Positions 5,873-12,283 of a DNA stretch of 12,283 nucleotides are shown here, piece by piece. The DNA comes from CAYTLQ01 sp964438715. GTDB lineage: Bacteria > Bacteroidota > Ignavibacteria > Ignavibacteriales > Ignavibacteriaceae. The translations under genes and the position numbers were made by a program. Location: positions 1-12,283 of the forward strand of contig CAYTLQ010000199.1 of NCBI GenBank assembly GCA_964438715.1. The letters run 5' to 3'. Below the pieces are notes generated by a model that was given only the letters and a program-made list of their open reading frames with translations, had not been told where the DNA came from and searched no databases. The stretch's first letter is position 1; every line of letters begins with the position of its first letter.

Positions 5873-7213
5873 ATGTCAGACTTTAAAACTGAATTATTAG
5901 AAAAAATTAAGAATAAAAGACATATTATTGGTATTATCGGGCTAGGTTATGTTGGATTACCGTTAGCCCTGGAATTTGTCGCAAAAAAGATAAAAACTAT
6001 AGGCTTTGATATTGATGAAGCAAAAATACCTGTTCTTAATTCAGGTAAGAGTTATATAAAACATATCGCATCTGAACGAATTGCTGGCGCAGTAAACTCA
6101 GGTTTATGTGAAGCTACTAACGATTTTTCCAGATTACCTGAAGTCGATGCAGTTATTATAGCTGTTCCGACACCACTAAACAAGCATCGTGAACCGGATC
6201 TTTCCTATGTTGAAAACTCAGCGAAGATTACAGCTCAATACTTAAGAATGGGTCAACTGGTTGTTCTGGAATCTTCTACTTATCCTGGGACTACGGACGA
6301 AATACTGCTCCCACTTTTAGAGAACGCAGGTAAATCAGGACAAAAATTTGTAGTAGGGAAGGATTTTTTCCTCGCTTTTTCACCGGAAAGAGAAGATCCT
6401 AATAATCCAAATTATAATACAGCAACTATACCAAAAGTTGTTGGCGGAATGACAGCCGACTGTTTGGAGGTAGCTTGCGCTGTTTATGATCAGATAATTG
6501 TAAAAACAGTTCCTGTCAGTTCTCCACGAGCAGCAGAGGCAACAAAGCTCTTAGAAAATATCTATCGAGCAATCAACATAGCTTTGGTGAATGAGTTAAA
6601 AATGGTATTTGATAAGATGGATATTGATGTTTGGGAGGTAATAGATGCCGCAGCAACAAAACCATTTGGTTACAATGCATTCTATCCGGGTCCGGGACTT
6701 GGAGGCCACTGTATCCCAATTGATCCATTTTATCTCACCTGGAAAGCACGGCAATATGACCAAAACACAAAATTTATTGAACTCGCTGGAGAGATAAACA
6801 CTTACCAGCCTTATTATGTAATAGAGCGTTGTTCTGATATCTTAAATAAATACCAAAAAACCATAAACGGTGCCAAAGTATTAATATTAGGTGCGGCCTA
6901 TAAAAAAGATATCGATGACATGCGCGAGTCACCTTCACTTAAATTAATCAGTCTTCTTCGTAGTAAAGGTGCTGAAGTAGACTACAACGATCCATATATT
7001 CCAAAGTTACCCCCTACAAGAAAATATAAATATGAAATGGTTTCTGTAGAGCTAACCGCTGAAAATTTAGCAAAATATGATTTAGTCTTATTAAGCACTG
7101 ACCACTCAGGTTATGATTATAAATTCATTGCCACTCACGCCAAACTTATTGTCGATACTAGAAATGCATTTGAGAAGGGCGGAGTGAGGAATGAAAATGT
7201 CTATAAAGCATAG
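5873..7213 (+). CDS. wbpA: WbpA/TviB-type UDP-GlcNAc 6-dehydrogenase
   Basis: This 446-residue UDP-glucose/GDP-mannose dehydrogenase-family enzyme oxidises C6 of a UDP-N-acetylhexosamine to the uronate with two NAD. The NAD motif is GLGYVG (23-28). VPTPLNKHREPDLS (98-111) and SPEREDPNN (170-178) are typical of the UDP-GlcNAc subgroup rather than of UDP-glucose enzymes. EATKLLEN (222-229) includes the conserved lysine K225, and GLGGHCIPIDP (275-285) holds the thioester cysteine C280. The C-terminal UDP-binding domain (about 330-440) contains the family segment GAAYKKDIDDMRESPS. AAGGGA at 5861-5866 precedes ATG 5873 at a good distance. The stop abuts the start of the WbpP-like frame with no spacer. 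It gives the entry step to both UDP-GlcNAc3NAcA and, with a 4-epimerase, UDP-GalNAcA. Confidence 0.93.
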   Translation: MSDFKTELLEKIKNKRHIIGIIGLGYVGLPLALEFVAKKIKTIGFDIDEAKIPVLNSGKSYIKHIASERIAGAVNSGLCEATNDFSRLPEVDAVIIAVPTPLNKHREPDLSYVENSAKITAQYLRMGQLVVLESSTYPGTTDEILLPLLENAGKSGQKFVVGKDFFLAFSPEREDPNNPNYNTATIPKVVGGMTADCLEVACAVYDQIIVKTVPVSSPRAAEATKLLENIYRAINIALVNELKMVFDKMDIDVWEVIDAAATKPFGYNAFYPGPGLGGHCIPIDPFYLTWKARQYDQNTKFIELAGEINTYQPYYVIERCSDILNKYQKTINGAKVLILGAAYKKDIDDMRESPSLKLISLLRSKGAEVDYNDPYIPKLPPTRKYKYEMVSVELTAENLAKYDLVLLSTDHSGYDYKFIATHAKLIVDTRNAFEKGGVRNENVYKA

Positions 7214-8308
7214 ATGAGAATTCTCATAACAGGTGGGGCTGGTTTTATTGGCAGTAATCTCGTTGATCATTTTCTTCAACGAGGGGACGAAGTAGTTTGC
7301 CTTGATAATCTCAGTACCGGTTACGAAAAAAATATATCTCATCACTTAGATAATCCATATTTTACTTTTTTAATAGGGGATATTCGAGATCTGGAGACTT
7401 GTCGAAAAGCAGTAAAGGGCTGTGACTATGTATCGCATCAGGCAGCTCTTGGATCTGTTCCAAGATCTATTAAGGATCCGATCACCACTAACTCTGTCAA
7501 TATTGATGGATTCTTAAATATTTTAATCGCTGCAAGAGATGAGGGAGTTAAAAGGTTCGTATATGCAGCAAGTTCTAGCACATATGGTGATTCAAAGAAA
7601 CTTCCAAAAGTTGAAGGTGAAATAGGGAAGCCTTTATCCCCCTATGCAATAACAAAATATGTTAATGAATTATATGCAGATGTTTTTGCAAAGACCTATG
7701 GAATGCAATGTATTGGATGAAGATAGTTTAATGTTTTTGGAAAACGACAAGATCCTAATGGTGCATATGCCGCTGTTATTCCTCTTTGGGCAAAACAGCT
7801 AATAAATCACGAAAGACCTGTTATTAATGGCGATGGACATTACAGTCGTGATTTTACATATATTGAAAATGTTGTTCAGGCCAATGAATTAGCACTTTTC
7901 ACGCCGGAAGATCAAATTTTGCGTGGCCAGATTGAATATTACAATTTAGAATTAGACGAACACCGGTATCTTAAACAAAAACTCGCTTACCACTCCTCTC
8001 AAAGATTAATTAAAGATGGAGAATTTGGCATACTTTCCGATTCATATAGTTTTTCTGAGGTATTCAATATAGCTTATGGTGGAAATACCACATTAAACCA
8101 GCTGTTTGAATTGCTAAGAAAAAATCTTAGTGAATTTGATCCGCAGATAAAATCAATCGAGCCAATATTTGGCCCGGTTCGAGTCGGGGATATTCCTCAT
8201 TCTCAGGCCAGCATTCTTAAAGCCAAAACATTGTTAGGTTATAATCCGCAATTTGATACGCATCATGGATTATCGTTAACAGCAAGTTGGTATATAAATT
8301 ATTTATAA
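7214..8308 (+). pseudogene. wbpP: WbpP-type UDP-GlcNAc 4-epimerase with two in-frame stops
   Basis: One continuous frame of 365 codons encodes an extended-SDR epimerase close to Pseudomonas WbpP and TviC. GGAGFIG (7-13), the HQAALGSVPRSI segment (75-86), SSTYGD (121-126), Y144-AIT-K148 and YVNELYADVF lie before the break. FNVFGKRQDPNGAYAAVIP and GDGHYSRDFTYIEN lie after it. The family sequence GLRYFNVFG here reads G-stop-R-stop-FNVFG: codon 169 is TGA (7718-7720) where Leu is expected, and codon 171 is TAG (7724-7726) where Tyr is expected. Each is one base away from the expected codon. No frameshift or other damage is visible, so the lesion is recent or a sequence error. An insertion of about 45-50 residues relative to WbpP lies at roughly 7910-8058. 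The start abuts the stop of the dehydrogenase gene. Without readthrough only a 168-residue NAD-binding fragment would be made; in-frame restart codons such as TTG 7919 look unlikely. Confidence 0.88.
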
Positions 8309-8363
8309 TACTCCCCTCATAATATTTTCTCCTAATGTTCAGATTAAAAATACTGTCTAAAAA

Positions 8364-8395
8364 AAGCTCTTTCATGATTGAGCTTATTATTCTTT
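8364..8395 (+). terminator. Weak hairpin between epimerase and CMP-synthetase genes
   Basis: AAGCTC (8364-8369) pairs with GAGCTT (8380-8385) around a 10-base loop and is followed by an interrupted T-rich stretch. It lies in the 107-base gap that separates the Wbp block from the CMP-sugar block and could attenuate transcription between them. It is weak: six base pairs and no clean T-tract. Confidence 0.3.
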
Positions 8396-8415
8396 TGGTA
8401 ATTTCTTAAAATTTT

Positions 8416-9459
8416 ATGATTGATAACAAAAAGGTTTTAGCGGTTATTCCGGCTCGATCGGGTTCAAAATCAATTAAAGATAAGAATATTAGATCAGTTT
8501 TAGGAAAGCCGCTTCTTGCGTATTCAATAGATCATGCGAAATCATCCAAATATGTTGATCGGGTAATTGTGAGTACCGACAGTGAGGCCTATGCAAAAAT
8601 TGCGTTACAGTACGGAGCAGAAACCCCATTCCTTAGGCCAAAGGATATTTCCAGCGATGATTCGTTAGATATTGAGCTTTTTGAACACTTACTCAACTGG
8701 TTATTTGAAAACCAGAATTACTGCCCGGATTATTGTGTTCATTTAAGACCGACACATCCTATTCGTGAGCCAAAAGATATAGATTCTATGTTGGAATTGC
8801 TTCATTCTAAAGAGGAGGCTGATTCCATACGCTCGGTTGTACTGAACAAATCTGTGATACCATATAAGATGTGGTTTTTTGATGAGAGGTCGAACTTATT
8901 GAGCCCATTGCTTAATGACTCCTCATTAAAAGAGGCATATAACACTCCCCGACAATATCTTCCAAAAACTTATTTTCAAAATGCTTCTATTGATATTGTT
9001 AGATCGAGTACCATTTTGCATAAAAAATCAATGAGCGGAGATATTATTTTAGGTTTCGTTATGGATGAGGAATTTGACATTGACTATGAAGAAGATTTTC
9101 AAAAAGTTGAAAAGAAACTTACAAACTCCTCATTTATTAACAGCAATTTAAGCAAGAAACGATTTTGTTTTGATATCGATGGAGTAATTGCAAACTTGAC
9201 TTTTGAAAATAATTACATTGAATCGACACCAATTCAAGAAAATATTGAATTGATAAATTCTCTGTATGATAGAGGAAATACCATCATTTTATTTACTGCA
9301 AGAGGGTCATCAACAGGTATAGATTGGAAAAGTATCACTGAAAATCAAATGAAAACTTGGGGGGTTAAATATCATGAATTGTATTTTGGTAAACCAGCAG
9401 CCGATTATTATATCGATGACAGAGCAATCAATGCGAATAATTTAAAAAATTTATTTTAA
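8416..9459 (+). CDS. CMP-sugar synthetase fused to HAD phosphatase
   Basis: This is a 347-residue bifunctional protein. Residues 5-235 are a CTP-dependent cytidylyltransferase of the NeuA/PseF/LegF family, with the nucleotide loop IPARSGSKSI (11-20), LRPTHPIREP (110-119) and the end signature DIDYEEDF (221-228). It would activate a nonulosonic acid as its CMP-sugar. Residues 248-347 are a HAD-superfamily domain: nucleophile motif DIDGV (253-257, D253 and D255), FTARG (293-297), K326 in FGKPAAD, and DDRA (334-337) as the last acidic motif. It is small and lacks a large cap. A short linker (236-247) joins the two. The HAD domain could remove a phosphate from the ulosonic-acid phosphate before activation, as free-standing phosphatases do in phosphorylated sialic acid routes; this is inference. 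ATG at 8416 has no ribosome motif. The synthase gene follows after 9 bases. Confidence 0.9.
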   Translation: MIDNKKVLAVIPARSGSKSIKDKNIRSVLGKPLLAYSIDHAKSSKYVDRVIVSTDSEAYAKIALQYGAETPFLRPKDISSDDSLDIELFEHLLNWLFENQNYCPDYCVHLRPTHPIREPKDIDSMLELLHSKEEADSIRSVVLNKSVIPYKMWFFDERSNLLSPLLNDSSLKEAYNTPRQYLPKTYFQNASIDIVRSSTILHKKSMSGDIILGFVMDEEFDIDYEEDFQKVEKKLTNSSFINSNLSKKRFCFDIDGVIANLTFENNYIESTPIQENIELINSLYDRGNTIILFTARGSSTGIDWKSITENQMKTWGVKYHELYFGKPAADYYIDDRAINANNLKNLF

Positions 9460-9468
9460 GGTATCTAT

Positions 9469-10956
9469 ATGGACTTTAAGGAGCTTTTTATATTTGAGAT
9501 GGCTAATAACCATCAGGGTAATGTTTCTCACGGCTTAAAAATCATTAAGGAAATGGGTAAAATTGCAAAAAAATTCGGTATTAAGGGTGCCGTTAAATTA
9601 CAATATCGTGACCTTGAGAGTTTTATTCATCCTGACTATAAAGAGGATAAAAACGCAAAGCATATAGGTCGTTTTCTGGAAACTGCCCTGAGTAATTCAC
9701 AATTTAAAGAGCTTGTTGATGGTATAAGATCTGAGGGCTTATTAACAGTGTGCACACCCTTTGATGAAAAGTCAGTAGACTTAATTGAAGAGCATGAAAT
9801 TGAAGTAATTAAAATTGCTAGTTGTAGTGCAGATGATTGGCCTCTTCTTAGTAGAATTGCAAAATCTGATAAACCCGTAATTGCTTCTACCGGGGGGTTA
9901 GATATTTCGATGATAGACAATTTGGTTACTTTTTTAAGAAATCGTAATAAAGCCTTTGCAGTTTTGCATTGTGTTGGCGTTTATCCGACACCTGATGAGT
10001 TATTTAACCTTAATTTTATTTCAAAGCTAAAACTTCGGTATCCGGAAATAACTATTGGTTATTCAGGTCACGAACATCCTGATAATACCGATATCGTAAA
10101 AATTGCAGCAGCAAAAGGTGCTGAGATATTTGAAAGACATGTTGGAGTAGCGACAGATTCCATTAAGTTAAATGCTTATTCAATGAATCCAATACAAACC
10201 GAGAAATGGGTACAGGCATATCTATCAGCTAAGACTGTTTTAGGCTTGCATGAAAAATCAATTTCTATAGCAGAAACCGAATCACTGCTTTCACTAAAGC
10301 GTGGTGTATTTGCCAAGAAAAAGTTAAAAAAAGGTCAACAGATTACTTTTGATGATGTCTTCTTTGCAATGCCCTGCCAAGCAGGTCAATTAACATCAGG
10401 AGAATTTGGACGGGTAAGAGCCAGATATGTTGCTTCTAAAGACTATGAAATTAATCAGCCATTATTTGAATCCTCTGGTAAAGATAATTATTACAGAATA
10501 AGGCAAATAATTCATCAGGCAAAAGGAATGTTGAATGAAGCAGGTATAATTTTATCTGATAAAGCGGATGTCGAATTATCCCATCATTATGGTCTGGAAA
10601 ATTTTGATAAATTTGGCGGACTGATTGTTACATTAATTAACAGGGAATATTGTAAAAACATTATAGTTGTATTTCCAGGTCAACACCACCCAGAGCAGAG
10701 ACATATAAAAAAGGAGGAAACTTTCCATATTCTTTACGGTGAATTAATTATTTCGCTAAACGGAATAACCTCAATCCTTAAAAAAGGTGATATTGTGACA
10801 ATTGAGAGAGGTGTAACTCACTCATTTTATTCTGATAATGGTGCGGTGTTTGAAGAGGTCTCTACTACACATTTTCGAAATGACTCATTTTATACTGATT
10901 CCTTGATATCAGAGCAAGACCCGATGCAAAGAAAAACTATTGTTGAAAACTTTTAG
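9469..10956 (+). CDS. NeuB-type sialic-acid-like synthase with SAF and cupin domains
   Basis: This 495-residue, three-part protein begins with a NeuB TIM barrel (about residues 5-255) that condenses phosphoenolpyruvate with an amino- or hydroxy-sugar to a nonulosonic acid. Motifs seen are EMANNHQGN (10-18), KLQYRD (43-48), TPFDEKSVD (96-104), IKIASC (114-119), ASTGG (139-143), HCVGVYPTP (167-175) and GYSGHE (197-202), then FERHVG where many NeuB have E-K-H. An antifreeze-like SAF domain follows (about 265-335, with SLKRGVFA and KGQQITFDDV). The C-terminal part (about 360-475) is a cupin with putative metal ligands H407, H412, E417 and H451, resembling D-lyxose-isomerase-type cupins. A usual NeuB ends after SAF at about 340-350 residues. 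AAGG at 9458-9461, overlapping the previous stop, serves ATG 9469. The substrate is unknown; the fused cupin may isomerise the acceptor sugar or hold a regulatory ligand. Confidence 0.92.
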   Translation: MDFKELFIFEMANNHQGNVSHGLKIIKEMGKIAKKFGIKGAVKLQYRDLESFIHPDYKEDKNAKHIGRFLETALSNSQFKELVDGIRSEGLLTVCTPFDEKSVDLIEEHEIEVIKIASCSADDWPLLSRIAKSDKPVIASTGGLDISMIDNLVTFLRNRNKAFAVLHCVGVYPTPDELFNLNFISKLKLRYPEITIGYSGHEHPDNTDIVKIAAAKGAEIFERHVGVATDSIKLNAYSMNPIQTEKWVQAYLSAKTVLGLHEKSISIAETESLLSLKRGVFAKKKLKKGQQITFDDVFFAMPCQAGQLTSGEFGRVRARYVASKDYEINQPLFESSGKDNYYRIRQIIHQAKGMLNEAGIILSDKADVELSHHYGLENFDKFGGLIVTLINREYCKNIIVVFPGQHHPEQRHIKKEETFHILYGELIISLNGITSILKKGDIVTIERGVTHSFYSDNGAVFEEVSTTHFRNDSFYTDSLISEQDPMQRKTIVENF

Positions 10957-10964
10957 AAATAACT

Positions 10965-11819
10965 ATGAAAAAAGATAAATTAATTTACTCAGGTAAAATC
11001 CGTGATGGTGTATTTGGTAATGAATCCACCAATACATTTGAGGTCTGGGAGGATTTACAATCAGGAATAGTGTTTTTAGATCCTATGCCTTCAATAAATT
11101 ACGATAGTAACTATTATCGTATTTTAGTAAATCAAAATGACGATGTTAACCAATATTTCTTACAACACGATAAACTTCAAGTTCTATTGCTTTCGAAGAT
11201 TTTCCAGTTTATTCCCAGAGATTCAGTAATCGTCGATGTTGGCTGTGGTGGTGGTTCACTCTTAGATATTTTGAAAGGAATATCTCTAAAAAGTATTGGA
11301 ATTGAACCTTTTATTGGTTATCACCAGTCACTACTCAATCGAGGTCACATTGTTTTCAAGAACATAGATGAGTGTTTGAATGAATATAATGAAAAGTGTG
11401 ATGTGGTCCTTTCAAATCATGTTATTGAGCATGTTAATGACCCCTTTGATTTTGTGAACAAATTAAGCAAACTTACTAAAAATAGCGGTAAAATAATTAT
11501 TACGACTCCAAATTATTTCGACATATTGCTTACAATTAATTTTGATAAGTTCTCACCTTTTTTCTTTCGGACTGTGCATAACTTTTATTTTAGCGCTAAA
11601 AGCCTGAGTTTTATAGCTACACAATGTAATTTAAAGATAATTAAAATATTTTATTATCATGATTTTGGCCTTTCAAATACACTTTTCTGGTTAAGGGATG
11701 GTATTCCAAATGGTAATGTTGTTATGAATGGTATTGATTCACTCACTGAACAGTACTGGAGGTTATATTTAGAAAATTCAGGACAATCTAATAATATAGG
11801 GATAATCTTAGCAAAGTGA
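10965..11819 (+). CDS. Class I SAM-dependent methyltransferase
   Basis: This 284-residue methyltransferase of the Methyltransf_11/23 group is common in polysaccharide loci. Motif I is VDVGCGGGSLLDIL (90-103), the acidic end of beta-2 is E114 in IGIEP, SNHVIEHVNDP (150-160) is motif post-I/II, and GKIIITTPN (175-183) is motif III. A leader of about 65 residues precedes the Rossmann core and includes a YDSNYYRILVN segment seen in sugar methyltransferases of this kind. There are no membrane segments. It would methylate a sugar or lipid-linked glycan in the cytoplasm; the acceptor cannot be read. It starts 8 bases after the synthase gene, and its TGA overlaps the GTG start of the next gene (GTGA). 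Confidence 0.88.
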   Translation: MKKDKLIYSGKIRDGVFGNESTNTFEVWEDLQSGIVFLDPMPSINYDSNYYRILVNQNDDVNQYFLQHDKLQVLLLSKIFQFIPRDSVIVDVGCGGGSLLDILKGISLKSIGIEPFIGYHQSLLNRGHIVFKNIDECLNEYNEKCDVVLSNHVIEHVNDPFDFVNKLSKLTKNSGKIIITTPNYFDILLTINFDKFSPFFFRTVHNFYFSAKSLSFIATQCNLKIIKIFYYHDFGLSNTLFWLRDGIPNGNVVMNGIDSLTEQYWRLYLENSGQSNNIGIILAK

Positions 11820-12283
11820 TTGCTTCAATAATCAATAATTTGTTTTATGATTATGCTGCTTACTCTTCAATTAAGAAATGGAAGCGGAGGGTAACAAAAA
11901 AAAATTGTACCAAAGGTCAAATTCTTTTAACTGCTTTTCAAAATCAAACATGGATTGAATGGGGGGTTTATTGTTCTTTTGTGGCCCGCAATTTCGGTTA
12001 TGATACTACTCTTTTATATAAAAAATCTGAAATAGATAATTTCTATAATTTCAAAATCTTTAACTTTTGGAATAGTGTAAAGAACACTCCTCACATAAAA
12101 CTAATTAATGTTGAAGAATTAAACTATGATCAATCTGACTATGACCGATACTTTTCTGAGACCTTTAAACCCTCAGTTGCATCAGTTGCATATAATTTTC
12201 ACATTGAGTCTGAAGATGTATTAGAAAATTTAAATATATACGGAGAAATTTTATCAAACCTTCAGAACGAATCAGCAAAAAAT
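11816..12283 (+). CDS. Unidentified polysaccharide-locus protein, 5' part only
   Basis: The frame is open for 156 codons from GTG at 11816 to the window edge, with no stop. GTG overlaps the methyltransferase stop in a GTGA arrangement, a common coupled start; no other early start fits as well. Visible features are a basic N-terminal stretch (KKWKRRVTKK, about residues 24-33), then ILLTAFQNQTWIEWGVYCSFVARNFGYDTTLLYKK, quoted here in two parts because of its length: ILLTAFQNQTWIEWGV and YCSFVARNFGYDTTLLY. A beta-strand followed by a helix and a G-Y-D strand would fit the N-terminal Rossmann-like domain of a glycosyltransferase or similar surface-glycan enzyme. I do not recognise the family and do not assign a function. 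No signal peptide is seen. Confidence 0.75.
   Translation, partial: MIASIINNLFYDYAAYSSIKKWKRRVTKKNCTKGQILLTAFQNQTWIEWGVYCSFVARNFGYDTTLLYKKSEIDNFYNFKIFNFWNSVKNTPHIKLINVEELNYDQSDYDRYFSETFKPSVASVAYNFHIESEDVLENLNIYGEILSNLQNESAKN

Noticed and set aside
7106..7345. Minus-strand open frame
   Set aside because: It spans the junction of two well-supported plus-strand genes.
7718..7720. Selenocysteine (TGA) or pyrrolysine (TAG) decoding in the WbpP-like frame
   Set aside because: The residues expected at these codons are Leu and Tyr, and no stem-loop resembling a bacterial selenocysteine insertion element was recognised immediately after the TGA.
9636..9920. Minus-strand open frame
   Set aside because: It lies inside the NeuB barrel coding sequence.

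Overview
The window is AT-rich bacterial DNA with sparse Shine-Dalgarno motifs and several TTG/GTG starts. This habit, with genes most like those of the Bacteroidota/Ignavibacteriota (FCB) side of the tree, suggests that group. The assignment is an inference, because no marker gene is present.

Layout. Positions 1-370 hold one tRNA-Asp(GTC) with its own terminator, flanked on each side by a decayed partial copy of the same tRNA. Positions 600-1581 hold a two-gene cassette: a small helical protein of unknown function overlapping an AbiEii-type nucleotidyltransferase, a candidate toxin-antitoxin or phage-defence module next to the tRNA cluster. Positions 1582-2061 are non-coding by my reading and probably contain the leader of the next operon.

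From 2062 to the right edge every gene is on the plus strand, tightly packed, and belongs to a surface-polysaccharide (O-antigen, capsule or glycan) locus. The first block encodes a Wbp-type nucleotide-sugar pathway. A UDP-GlcNAc 6-dehydrogenase (WbpA-like), a Gfo/Idh/MocA 3-dehydrogenase (WbpB-like), a PLP aminotransferase (WbpE-like) and a left-handed beta-helix N-acetyltransferase (WbpD-like) together would convert UDP-GlcNAc to UDP-GlcNAc3NAcA. Two extended-SDR 4-epimerases flank the dehydrogenase gene. The second, a clear WbpP homologue, is interrupted by two in-frame stop codons (TGA and TAG, one codon apart), while the rest of its 365-codon frame is intact.

The second block (8416-10956) is a pair of fusion proteins: a CMP-sugar synthetase fused to a HAD phosphatase, followed by a NeuB-type PEP-condensing synthase with SAF and C-terminal cupin domains. 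This reads as a compact pathway for a CMP-activated nonulosonic (sialic-acid-like) or related ulosonic sugar. A SAM methyltransferase and the start of an unidentified protein, cut by the window edge, follow. The most notable observations are the doubly nonsense-mutated WbpP gene, the double-fusion nonulosonate module, the tRNA copy with an altered D-loop between decayed copies, and the unidentified partner of the AbiEii-like protein.
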